64,000 bases of DNA from positions 125,634,829 through 125,698,828 of the forward strand of contig NC_061118.1 in the NCBI RefSeq assembly GCF_002878395.1. Reading direction: 5' to 3'. The stretch is from Capsicum annuum (lineage: Eukaryota > Streptophyta > Magnoliopsida > Solanales > Solanaceae). Below are positions 47,709 through 59,822 of the stretch, piece by piece; the stretch's first letter is position 1, and every line of letters starts with the position of its first letter. The position numbers and the translations under genes are program-made. Under the pieces are notes generated by a model that did no database searches, was not told the origin of the DNA, and saw nothing but the letters and a program-made list of their open reading frames with translations.

Positions 47709-48807
47709 TGTCACGACCTAAAAACCAAGGGTCATGATGGCACTTGTCACGGAAAGCATTGAAAAGTAAGCCTATCATCTAAATTGATATGAAAAGGAAA
47801 AACAACACCAAAATCTAAGGTAATGCTCCTAGAACAAGTTCAAACCACACATATACAATAAGCAAAAAACTATAAAACAAAGATACCATAAATCTCTTAA
47901 AATTTGGTGTCAAAGTGTAAGAACCAGTTAAATACATCACAAAGTCAAAATATACAACTGATAGTCCAAAAGGAATATAACCCATCTCTGAATACTAAAA
48001 TAAGACATAAGCTAAACAAAAAGAGATAGTAGATAAACTCTGGAAGTATAGGTTCACCGCTACCTCAAAATTACTCAAACACCACCCGAATCAGCTACCG
48101 TCCGGTACACTCATACCTGTATATGTATGAAAAAGGTACAGTAGGGATGGGCATGGTCCAGTCTACTCAGTAGGTATCATAGGTCGGCTGAGCAAAGTAG
48201 AAAATAAAGTATAAAATACACACTATGGGCATGTCACTTACAATCAGAAAATGTCCTAAATGATAGCCCACACTGTCTTCAACAGCTGCAATGCATCAAT
48301 TGGATACTTGAAAAATTTCAAGTCTCCGCGGACCCCTCAAGATTCATTCGAAATCTCGAGAACGCAAATGAACTATGCTACCCTACTAAATTAGATGCTC
48401 TGGACTTAATGACGATATTAGATTTTTGAGAAAACATCATTTTCACAAAATTGACCCCCGAGATCCTATTTCTCAACTTTTCGAACCGAGGGTCGAAATG
48501 AGATACAAAAATCGTAAAACCACATCAATCATGTTGCCAACCTAAAAGTGACATTTCGGATCTGCTGGTGCTGTCTATTTTACCATTTGATGCATAGAAT
48601 AATAAATGTTGACCGAAGTCAACTATAAAGCCTTTTTAAACTCTAAAAACTACAAACTCGCACAAAACACACCGAAATTCATTGGGAACCATGCCGATCA
48701 TCTCCACACCTCAGAAATACCATAAAGCAACCACGTGGAGGGGTAGAAAGGTCAAATCACATAAAAATGAATAATTCACAAAAATTACCAAAAATTAAGC
48801 TATTACA
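47709..48807 (-). repeat. Tekay 3' LTR, internally deleted
   Basis: Starts TGTCACGACC and ends AGCTATTACA on plus. It aligns with 54239-57535 (minus the nested insertion) and then with 58870-59397. The join is near 48277 (CACTGTCT to CAACAGCTG). Confidence 0.85.
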
Positions 48808-48849
48808 TGATCCACCACTAAAAATCTAGTTCACCTCAAACTATAGGTA

Positions 48850-51800
48850 AGAGAAATACCTAAATCAGTGGAAAGATGGGGATAACTACCACGCATATCA
48901 GACTCTACCTCCCAGGTAGACTCATAGACAAGTTGACATCTCCACTGGACCAAAACCATTAATATCTCTAGAACATAATCTTCTAACATCTCTGGCTAAA
49001 ATAGATACGGGCTCATCAATAAAAGACAACCTCTCATTTAACTAGATTAAATCCCGACGTATGACATGAGGCTCGTTCAAAATATAATACCAAAGCATAA
49101 AAATATGAAAAATTAGATGAACAACTGATAAATCTGGGGCAATTCTAACTCATAAGCCATATCTCCAATAGTACGAAGAATCTCAAATGGTCCAATATAC
49201 TTGGGACTATGCTTGCATCACTTCCCAAACCTCATCACACCCTTTATGGGCAACAAACAAAGGAAGACTCTATCACTAACACTAAATCTTAAGGCACAAA
49301 GTATACGATCTGCATAACATTTCTACCTACTCTGAGCCACTCAAAGTCTATCCCGAATGACCCAAACTCTATCCAAAGACTTGCGAAGCAAGTCTATACC
49401 CCAAGGTCTAATCTTAGAAATCTCAAACCAACTAACTGGAGTGAGATAAATCCTACCATATAAAGCCTCAAAAGGGGCCATCTCAATACTGAAATGGTAG
49501 CTATTATTATACACAAGTTCCACCAAAATTCAATGTTGCTCCCACTTACCTCGAAAGTCCATCACACAAGTGTAGTGCATATCCTCTAAAACTAATAGTC
49601 TGCTCTAATTGACTGTTGGTTTGGGGTGAAAAGCTGTACTAAGATTAACCCGGGTACCTAACTACTCCTGAAACGTCTTCCAAAAGTGAGATGCGAATAC
49701 TGAACCTCTATTTGATATGATAGACACTGACATACCTTGAAGATGAAATATATCACAAATATAGATACAGGCCCACCTCTCAGCACTAAAAAAAACCTGA
49801 ATGAGAATAAAATGAGAAGATTTGGTCAATTGATCCATGATAACCCAAACACTATTAGAACCATGAGAAGTATGAAGTAACCCAGTCATGAAGTCTATAG
49901 TGATTCATTCCTATTTCTACTCGAGAGTGCATAACTTCTGAAGCAAACCACTAGGCCTCAAATGCTCGATCTTTACCTACTGATAACATAGGCAATGAGA
50001 TACAAAATTCACTATATCCTACCTCATACCACCCCACCATTAGTGCTATCTCAAATCATGATACATCTTAGTCACTCTCGAATGGATGGAATACCTAGAA
50101 CAATGAGCCTCTACCAAAATCAATCTAATCTAATCATCCACTCTCAACACACAAACTCAACCTTCAATTCTCAAAACACTATCTAGATCAAGCAAGGCTT
50201 CCTTAGCCTCTCTACTCAATAACTTATCCTTAATCACTCTCAACCCAATATCATCAAACTGATGCGCCTAAATATGCTACATCAAAAAAGACCTAGCCTC
50301 CACAAATGCCAAAACACGCCTAAGTGTCAAAATATCAAGCCTAACTTGGTTAGCCAAAAATAGAACCTCCAAGTCTAAATACCTCTCCTGGGTCAAAAGA
50401 TGCTAAGCTACTTATGCTAGTTGACTTTTGGCTCAACGCATCTGCAACCACATTAGATTTGCCCGAATGAGAGAAAATAGTAAGATCATAGTCCTTAAGC
50501 AAATCAAACCAAATGAGCTGCCTCAAATTAAGATCTCATTGGGTGAAGAAATATTAAAGGCTATGATGATCTAAGAAGATCTCACAACGGACTTCACACA
50601 AGTAGTGCTCCCATATATTCAAAGCAAATACTACTGCACACAACTTTAAATCATTGGTAGGGTAATTTTTCTCATGGGGCTTCAATTAATGAGAAATATA
50701 TGCAATCACCTTACCCTCCTGTATTAATACATAACCTAACCCAACACTTAAAGTATTACAAAAGATGATAAAACTATGCCCTCCTTGGGCAAAGTCACGA
50801 TAGGAGCTAAAGTAAAATAAATCCTTGATCTTTTAAAAGATCGTCTCACAAATATCACACCACTAAAAGGAAATTTTTTTCTGAGTCAACTTAGTCAATA
50901 GAGCCGCAATAGATGAAAAATCCTCAATAAAGTGCCAATAGTAACTTACCAAACCAATAATACTGTAAATATCAATAGGAAAAGTAGGCCTAGCCCAACC
51001 ATAAATCGCTAGAATCTTGGTCAAATCAATCATGATACCATCCTTGGTCACCATATGACCCAAGAAAGAAATAGATGCCAACTTACACTTAGAGAACTTA
51101 GCATCCAACTTCTCATCCCTTAATCTCTAGAGTATAATCAGATAAATGCTCCTTATGGTTAGCCTCTCTTTTGGAGTAAACTAAGATATAATCTATAAAT
51201 ACAATATCAAAAGAGTCAAGATACAATTAAAATATCTGATTCATTATCTCCATGAACACAGGTGGGGCATTACTCAATCCAAAGGACAAGGCCAAGAATT
51301 TATAATGACCGTATCGAGTTCGAAGAGTAGTATTCAAAATATCCGAAGCTCTAACCCTTAACTAGTGATATCCAAACCTCAAATCAATCTTCAAAACACC
51401 AACACACCCTGAAGCTGATCCAATAAATCATCAATACGAGGAAGAAGATACTTATTCTTAATCGTGACCTCGTTCAACTATCGATAATCAATTCACTTAT
51501 GCATAGACCCATCATTTTTCTTTACAAACAAGATAGGCACACTCCAAGATAATATAATAGGCCAGATAAATCCCTTATCCAATAACTCCTACAATAGATT
51601 CTTTAATTCCTTCAACTCTAGTGGGGCCATCCTATAAAGAGGAAACGAGATAGACTTGGTGCCTGGCTCAACATTAACAACGAACTCAATATCATATAAT
51701 GGAGGCATACCAGGAAAATTCATAGGGAAAACATCCATGAACTTATGAACTATACGAATAGAATCCAAAAGAGGTGGTGAAGCAACACTAGTATCACGAA

Positions 51801-54030
51801 TATGGGACAGATAAGAAAAATATCCCCTTTCAATCAAGCAACGAGCCTGAAGAAAAGATAAAATTCTTTTGAGACCCACATAAAGCAAACCTTTCAAAGC
51901 TATCCTCGGCACACTTAGCAAGGCTAAGGTCATATTAGCATAACAATTAGAACAACATGATTAGGAGCTAACAAATCCATAACCAAGATACATCAAAATC
52001 TATCATATCCAGGATGACCAGATCTACCCAAGTCTCACACCTAGCAAAGTCACAACAGAAGATCGGCACACCCGATCCTCTAATAAAAAGTCTCCCATAA
52101 GGGTATATACACGGAGAGACATGGCAAGAGGCTCACTAATAGAATCGAAACCCAAATTAAAATATGCAGATACATAGGAAAAAGTCGACCCTAGATCAAC
52201 TAATACAAATGCAGATCTGAAACAAACAAGGATGATACCAGTGCTGATAGTGTGGAAAGCCTCTGTCTCTGGTCTGGCGAGTATAGCATAACACTATCCA
52301 CGACTACCAGCTGACTAAGTATCCCCATGATACGCCACTACATGCACCACTACCTCTACCTCGCACACCTTTAGTAGAATATATACCTCTAATTGTTGAT
52401 ATTAGAGTAGGCCTGAAAATAGAACAAGACAGTTCTTAGCTATATGACTAGCCTCATCATACATAAAGCAAACTCTACCGCCCGATTAAATAGGGCGAGG
52501 TACGACTTAGCTAGAGTGATAACTCAAAGTTGCTAAACCAAAATACCCACTACATGAACCCTATAAAGCTACCTACACGGGTGTGCCATGATACTCACAA
52601 ACCTCTAAAATCTCTACCTCGAGGAGTGTTACCTCATAACTCGCCTTGACGACACAACCTTTTAGTGCCTTCTAGAGACACTCAAAGAATAGACTCAACC
52701 ATCTTAGCATGATTTGCTATACTGTGAAATGACCCCTAACACTACCATTTTGGTGGTAGCTAGCTGAAGTAAAACATCCAACCCTATAATAAACTTTTAG
52801 ATCTTCTCAGTCTCAGTGACAATACTGGCATAAAAATATCTAAACAAGGCATAGAAACATGCCTTATACTTCAAAATAGTCATGGAGCCCTGCTCTAAGT
52901 GATTAAACTCATCTTTTATCTGATCCCTCAAACTGTAAGATACCAACTTGTCCAAAAGGCCTCAACAAATTGTTCCCAAGTCACCTTTAGCAAACCAATA
53001 GGTCTATAAATAACAAGTGATCTCTACCAAACCCTGGTCACATCTCTCAACTAATAAGTAGTGTAATCCTCTCCATACGACTCAAGCAATCCAAGATTAT
53101 GCAACTTATCATGACAATCAATTAAGAACTTATAGGCATCCTCACCTACAGCACCACTGAACTTGGGTGAACCCAAATAAGTGAATCTCTCAACCCTCTT
53201 CTGATCCTCAAAAGATATAACTGTACTTATAATAATTATTCATAGTGAATCTGGCTGGTTGAGATCCCACCTGAGGAGGTAATATAGATGAAGGCTAAAA
53301 TCCTAATCTCAAAATACTACACTCGAATAGTAGCACAGAATGAGAAATAATACTCGAAATCTATAGAGTACCATAAGTAGATGTTGGTACCATTAGAGGA
53401 TCCATACTTAAAACCGGATAAACACTATAGGCTAACTCTAGCATAGATAAAGGCACAATACTCATAGTTGGAGGAACACCAGGTGCACTAAAAGGAACAC
53501 CCACCAAATGTGTCAACAATTAAATGAACACCATAGGTAAACTCTAGCATAGACAGAAATAATACACTGAGGTTGAGGAATACTAGGTGCACTCAAAGGA
53601 ACACCCTCCAAACAGAGTCTATCGAGTACCATAAGCAGACATCAGTACCATTAGAGGATCCACACTCAAAATTAGATGAACACCACAGGCAAACTCTAGC
53701 ATAGATGGAAGTACAATACTCAGAGTTGAAAGAACACCAGGTGCACTCAAAGAAACACTCTCTAAATGGGTTAGTAAGATAATCAATAACACCTCTATTA
53801 CCGGGGTAAAAGAAATTTGTGGGATTAGGTAGGACCCATATCTCTAGAATACTCAGCTTAACCTGAGGCTCAAAGAAGAGCCCCCTAGTATTACCTCTAG
53901 AAGGAAAAGATCCTCGTGCCCATCCATTACCTCAGGCCTATCCACAACTCGCAACTCACCCTCTAGACTGAGCTCTCTTCTAGGATGATGGCTATTCATC
54001 TCTAGCTTCATGAGATATTGTCCCCACCAT
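48850..54030 (-). pseudogene. Tekay gag-pol polyprotein, decayed
   Basis: Minus strand: gag capsid-like block (GEDAYKFLIDC and LGLLESYGEDYTTY, about 53150-53050); zinc knuckle with a lost Cys (CFMY..HIAKNC, about 52460); protease DLGST (about 52180); RT N-terminus with GMPPLYDIEFV (about 51700); RT active site FIDYILVYS (about 51190) where FIDD is expected; RNase H linker YYWHFIEDFSS (about 50920); integrase WVIMDQLTKS (49840) and SIISNRG, where SDRG is expected (about 49715), then FEALYGR (49470); a chromodomain-like tail TWEVESDMRGSYPHL (about 48890). Many stops. The chromodomain-type C-terminus and block order support Tekay/Del. Gag packages RNA; pol copies and integrates it. Confidence 0.85.
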
Positions 54031-54223
54031 TTGAGCAAAAAAGAGTAAAACTAAATTTAGTATACATGGTATGGAAAAATCCACATGATAAGGGACAAAA
54101 TAAGAGAAGTTTTCTAAAGATATATTATAGCCTCTCAAAGATAGATAAGGACATATACGTATCAATTTGTGAGACTCTACCATACACCCTGTTCTTACAT
54201 TCATGAAATCAATAAACCTAGCT

Positions 54224-54235
54224 GCTCTGATACCA
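54224..54235 (-). promoter_or_regulatory. Tekay primer-binding site (tRNA-Met type)
   Basis: Minus strand TGGTATCAGAGC, three to four bases inside the 5' LTR end (54239). Confidence 0.85.
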
Positions 54236-54424
54236 ATTAGTCATGACCCAAAAATCAAGGGTCATGATAGAACTAGTTGTGACAAACCATTATAATTAAG
54301 CCTATAACTGAAACTGATATAAAAAGAGAAAACAACACCAAAACCCAAGGTAAGGCTCCAAAAATGAATCTAAATCACACATATACAAAAATAGTAGAAA
54401 AATACAAAATAAAGATACCATAAA

Positions 54425-57128
54425 TGAAACACCCAAGTCTTTGTCCTATGTAAATTCCCTAAGCTTTGAGCTTACTGTCCTAGTGAAGACTCACCATACG
54501 AGTCATATAGTATGGGTATGGGTTAGAGCACCCTAGTTGTTAGGATATTAGTTAATGATGATTGGGTTTCTATTGTGGTAACGATATGATAGTATGGTTT
54601 GTTAGGCATGGTGACAGGTCAGTCCTTTATTTAATAAAAAACTTAGTGACTTGACTTGGATTTTAGTATGAGTGGCTCGCTAAGAGCCTTGAGAATAGGT
54701 TACGGGTCACAGTGAGAGGTAATTTATTATCCAGTGTCAATCCATCTAGATTCTATCTTGGGTATGCCTGGACCACATGAGTCATATAGTTTGGTCATAG
54801 GTGGGGGTCAGGGAGTCGTATAGTGGATAGTGTATAGGTGTCCAACTCACTGTCTTGGTGATGAGTCCATGGTATTGGTTGTATATTGTGGTCACAAGTC
54901 ACAGGGTCAACTCTTAACCACCTGCGATATTTTTACAGTTTTAAGTTGGGGTTATTATGGACATTTCCATCTTTTAAATCCTTTTGATACCATGACATAA
55001 AACACTTTTTGGGACTCATTAACCTATTATTCTAAATCAAATACCCTTAAAATATCTCTCAAACTCTCTGTTCAAGAAAAAGGCTAGGGTTTTTTCAAGA
55101 TAATCAATTAGAGGCTTTCAAGAGTGATTCTCTCCATCTTCCTTGGTGTCTATGGCATGTTACTTCTCCCCCATTATTAGTTCAACAAAAAACATGTGTT
55201 TAATTGCTTGGTTTTCATGGTATTGTTATGATTTTGACTTAATAGTTGGGGGTTTTAGATGTTCATGGTTGAATAATATTTCTAATGGTTTAGCGATGTT
55301 TCTTTCATACTTTTAATATGATTTTGACATTGTGGAATGCATGGTAACAGTAAATGGATTTAGGGGTACTTTGGATTCCCCCAATTACTTGGTTATGGTT
55401 TTGAAATACAAGTGCCCTAAGCCTGTTTGTTAAAATCCCAATGATAATAATTTTGTCACATTGTTTGACTATTATTGAAATCCTTGTATTAGACAAAAGG
55501 GTAATGGAACTTAAATTGGTTTGGCTAGATTTAAATGGTTTGGAAAGGCCTTGATAACCATGGTCTTTGTTTAATTACAAACTTTGGAGTTAACTTGGTT
55601 TAATGGATTTGGTATGGCATAAAAGGATAAACTTGCCAGTTCTAATTTTGGTATGACGATGCCAATGGTTAGTGACTAATTAAATAGACTCCTTGGTAAA
55701 TAGTTTGGTTATGTGTTAAAGGTTTAATTGGGCTTAAAGAGGGTTGAATATAAAAGCCCTAGAAGGTGGAGGTCCCAAGGGGATCCTCATTGGAAACTCG
55801 TATTTGTCGATGTGAGGGTGGTCTTGGTGATCGTGTGCTTATGTCACACTTTATATTTTAGGGGATGTACTAGTCATCCCAGATTCTATTCTTCGGGAAT
55901 GCGGCTAACACGCACTAGGTCCCTTTCAATAGGGGGAGCTGAACCCATATAGCCCATGGATGGTTATAGGATATATGCTAAATCCTATTCCATTTCTCGG
56001 CACGATATATATGTATATATGTGATTGCATATGGTTATTTGACTTGGTTTTGAATGATGGTATTATTTTATCTTTATCCCTGAGTACATGCTAGCATTCA
56101 CTCCGCTAATCGTCTTTGAGCACTGTATCCCCATGTGATGTAGGAATCCGTCATACTACTATTCCTCGTACTCAATGATGTGGACTTCAGGGACAGCTTT
56201 GAGTTAGACTAAAGTGGTGAGCTTCTATACTTTTAAAGGATCCATTTTATGCATGGAATTTTTTATTTTTATTATTATTTTGGTTTGGTTTTGGATATGG
56301 TCGGGGCCATGTCCCGACCGAATATTATTGATTCTGGTTAGAGGTTTGTTGGACTACTATCGGCATGGGCGGTGTTGGTTTTGGTGTCAGCCTTGGTATT
56401 GATATTAGCATTGGGGTTGACACAGGTTGGATAATTTGTTGAGATTGTTGGATTATGATTATAGACTTTATTTAATGTCTTTAAACTATTATTGTTTTAT
56501 CTTGTTATATGTTCGAAATTCATCCGAAATAGAGTGCAAGGCGGTTATAGTTGGGCATTGTGGTTTGTATTTGGTCCTGGTTGGACTTGAGATGCCTAAA
56601 ACGACTAGGCCCTGGTTTGGGTTGTGTCATATTGGTATCATATAACATCCCAACTTGGGATAAAGAGTTCCACATCGGCAAAACACAGAAAAGATACTAG
56701 GTCTATAAGTAAGCAAGCCTTACTCCCTAGTTACGCATTTTAAAGCCGTGTGGGTCTAGGCCCAGAGCGGACAATATCACTAGTGGGTTAGGCCGTTACA
56801 AATGGTATCAGAGCCGCTCTTGTGTTAGCCTTATAGATGTGGGCCAGAGTTTAAACATAGTGTAGGAAAATCTCGGTAATACGGGACAAACCTCAGTCCT
56901 AAGTCTAGGCAAATCCCATTCATTGGGGTAAACCTCTGCGAGGATGTTGAGTCTATAAGAGGAGATGTATGTAACACCCCAACTTAGGATAAGGAGTCCC
57001 ACATCAGTAAAACATAGGAAAGATGCTGGGTATATAAGTAAGCAAGCCTTACTCCCTAGTGACATGTTTTAAAGTCGTGTGGGTCTAGACCCAGAGCGGA
57101 AAATATCACTAGTGGTTGGGCCATTACA
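54425..57128 (+). mobile_element. Composite insertion: gypsy-type LTR fused to a TRIM
   Basis: It is flanked by perfect ATAAA duplications (54420-54424; 57129-57133), and the host LTR reads across. The left part, TGAAACACCC (54425) to GTTGTGTCA (56629), followed by TAT and TGGTATCA (56633), looks like an LTR plus the start of its primer-binding site. The right part is a TRIM (56641-57128). The outer ends TG and CA belong to two different elements. No coding frame is convincing. See the related finding. Confidence 0.65.
56641..57128 (+). mobile_element. TRIM (terminal-repeat retrotransposon in miniature), Katydid-like
   Basis: Two about 160-bp LTRs (56641-56800 and 56970-57128) share CAAGCCTTACTCCCTAG, GTGTGGGTCTAG and a TTACA end. 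The primer-binding site TGGTATCAGAGCC is at 56803-56815 and a purine-rich AAGAGGAGATG lies before the second LTR. Internal region 169 bp, no coding. The start of the first LTR is mutated (TATAAC). Confidence 0.85.
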
Positions 57129-59397
57129 ATAAATCTCCAAAAATTCGATGTCACAGTGTAAGAACCAACTAAATACATCTTGAACTCAAAATATATAACT
57201 GATAGTCCAAAAGGAACATAATATATCTCTAAATATGAAAAAAAGACATAAACTAAATAAAAAAGGTAGTAGATCAACTCTGGAAGCATAGGTCGGACGC
57301 TACCTCAAAAATACTCCAAACACCACCAGAATTAGCTACCGTGCGGTGCATTCATACCTGGATCTAAATTGAAAGGGCACAATAGGGGTGAGTAGGATCC
57401 ATTTGTACTCAGTAGGTATCATAGGCCGACTGAGAAAGTAGAAAACAAAGTATATAAAATACACACTACGGGCACGTCACCTGCAATAAAAAATATCCCA
57501 AATGATAGCCCACACTATCTCCACTAATAGTTATAAAACATACACAATAAAGATGATAATGATGATGATGATGTGATGCATGAGGTTGTCGCTCAACCTC
57601 CGTATATACTTACTGATCTGTGATCTTTAAGTTGGACAAATTGTGTGTTCACCAACCCATATACAATCCAATAACTAATACCAAACCAATATCTATAACT
57701 CCTCTCCGGCACATACGCCACAGAGGGTTTTTAAAGACGTCATATTTTTAGTCAGAAAAATGAGTATTTTCTTGGTAGTACCAATGTTTAACGTATGTAT
57801 ATGATTTAAGGATATAATGCTCACAACCAACTAGAATGAAAATTTTCAATTCCAACTAATCTATCAAGCATGTGATAAAAAATCCACTCAATAAGCCAAC
57901 CATCCATGATCCAACATAATCCATGTACCAATAGAGTGAGATATACCATAATATGCCATTGATACCACATAATTCCCAACCCATGTAATTTCCACCAAGA
58001 AAAAAACAATTATTTACATAAATACTAGGTCAACAACACCATATAAACCCCACATAGTCACATAGAGCAAATAGTGTGTCAAAACCATCAAATAACAACC
58101 ACATAGGCCCCATACCAATAATATGATCTTATATCAATATTAACTACCCAACTCAATTTAAAGAAAGTTAAGCCATAACCTACCTAGAATGAAGAAAACT
58201 GAGCCCGAAAGCCTTCAACAGAGAGCCTTCCGCTCACAAACAGACTCGGAATCAACTAAAACATTAAAATATTGAATCTCGGCATCAAAAGGAAGCCAAC
58301 AATATCCATATTGCCTATTTCTGGGATGGGATTAGAACGGACCCCCAAAATAGATTTTCAAAAAGGGTAAAACCTAAATTTCTGTCTAAAAATATATTAC
58401 CCATGATGAATAGAAGACATATAAGAAAATCTAAGTAAAAATGGGTTAAATTGGGGTTTGAATTGAAGAGTTACTAATTTAGGCCTTCTAGGTCAAAATC
58501 CCTAAATTCCCCTTTTGAAATTGAATTTTAACAGGATTTAAATAACAAAAGTCAAAGAAAAATAATAAAAATAGGAATTTGGAGCTTATCCAAGCTTGAA
58601 AATGAAAGAAATTGTCCTAAAACTCTAAAATTCAAAACTCCAAGAGTAAAAAATGGGGAAAGATCGAGAAAAAGGGTATATATATTACCCAGGTGAGGTT
58701 CCATTAAAGCAGTATCCACACATTGACCCCAGACAATTTAAGCGAACGAGTGCTAAAACCGCTAGCTTGCCACTAAAGCGACACTTGATAGGCATGGTAG
58801 GGCCACTTTAGAGCCATTTGTTCACTAAAGTGCCCTCATATAAAGATCCCAAAGGGCCGATTTAGCAGTCACACCAGCTGTAATGCATCAGTTGGAGCCT
58901 TAGAAAATTTCAACTCTCTGCGGACCCCTTAAAATTCATTCGAAATCCTGAGAATGCAGACGGACTATGATACCCTACAAAATTCGACACTCTAGACTCA
59001 ATGGTGATAACATATTTTTGAAAAATATCAATTTTACAAAATTGACCCTTGAGACCCATCTCACAACTTTTCAAACTGAGGATCAAATTGAGATACAAAA
59101 GCCATAAAAGCACACCAACCATGTTACCAACCTAAAATCGACGTTCTGAATTTACTGACATAGTCTGTTTTTTTGATTTGATGTAAAAAATAAGAAATGT
59201 TGATCGAAGTCAACTATAAAGTCTTTTTAACCTCCAAAAACCACAAACTCATACAAAACATACCAAAATGCATTGAGAACTATGTCGATTATCCCCACAC
59301 CCCAAAAATATCACAAAGCAACCCCAAAAAGGGGTAAAATGGTCAAATCACACAAAAATAAATAATTTAAAAAATCACCAAAAATTCAGTCATTATG

Positions 59398-59822
59398 AGA
59401 GTAAAATAAAAACCTCTCACTAATGCCAAGGACATGCATATACATAACTTTATTATGTATCAGAGCAAATATACACAAATGTGCTATGTATCAGAGTACA
59501 AATAACATATTGTTTTCACTGTGTAACCCATACATCTATATAAAATAGTTATGTATTTGGGGTGAAATAACAACAAATCTCGATTAGCGTCTTCAATCCT
59601 GTACATAACAAAGCTATCTATCAGGGTTAAAATAACAACAAATGATACTTTATAGCTATGTATAAGAATATGTAAATGAACAAAGATATGTAGATTCAGC
59701 AACAAAGCACTGTACCTTTGAAAGATAGGGTCGTGATGTATCTTTTTTTCCTTAAAGATTCACCAACGAGCTTTAACCAGAAACTTCCCTCAAGTTCTTC
59801 ATCTTAGTCGGGTCGTTTTGGT
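59398..59822 (-). other. MULE sequence beyond Tekay: repeats and possible first Ulp1 exon
   Basis: 59405-59700 continues the ATACATAA/TATGTAT repeats. 59700-59822 on minus has an open-looking stretch (WLKLVGESLRKKRY) that could be the start of the Ulp1-like gene. It is cut by the LTR at 59823. Confidence 0.45.

Larger units (their letters stand above)
47709..59397 (-). mobile_element. Ty3/gypsy retrotransposon, Tekay/Del-like, with unequal LTRs
   Basis: Minus-strand order from right to left: 5' LTR (59397-54239, containing a 2.7-kb insertion), primer-binding site (54235-54224), gag-pol (about 54030-48850), 3' LTR (48807-47709). Flanks AGTAT and AGTAA are a near 5-bp target duplication, and the MULE repeat reads across. 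Without the nested insertion the 5' LTR is about 2.45 kb but the 3' LTR only 1.1 kb, because 1.34 kb (matching 57530-58870) is missing. The LTRs differ at many sites, so the insertion is old. Confidence 0.85.
54239..59397 (-). repeat. Tekay 5' LTR, interrupted by a nested insertion
   Basis: 54239-54424 and 57129-59397 form one LTR. The terminal TG and CA read AG and TG on plus after mutation. Compare 47709-48807. A TGATGATGATGATG run lies at 57555. Confidence 0.8.
33000..59822. mobile_element. Large Mutator-like element (MULE) with transposase and Ulp1-like gene
   Basis: A MuDR-type transposase gene on + and a Ulp1-like protease gene on - are arranged convergently, as in Kaonashi/Ulp1-bearing plant MULEs. 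Short ATACATAA/TATGTAT repeats run through the introns from about 33045 to 59660 and stop at the edges, which helps define the extent. Terminal inverted repeats were not found. The element is interrupted by a solo LTR (34164), a SINE (43293), a Tekay retrotransposon (47709) and another LTR (59823, which may cut off its right end). Borders are approximate. Confidence 0.65.
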
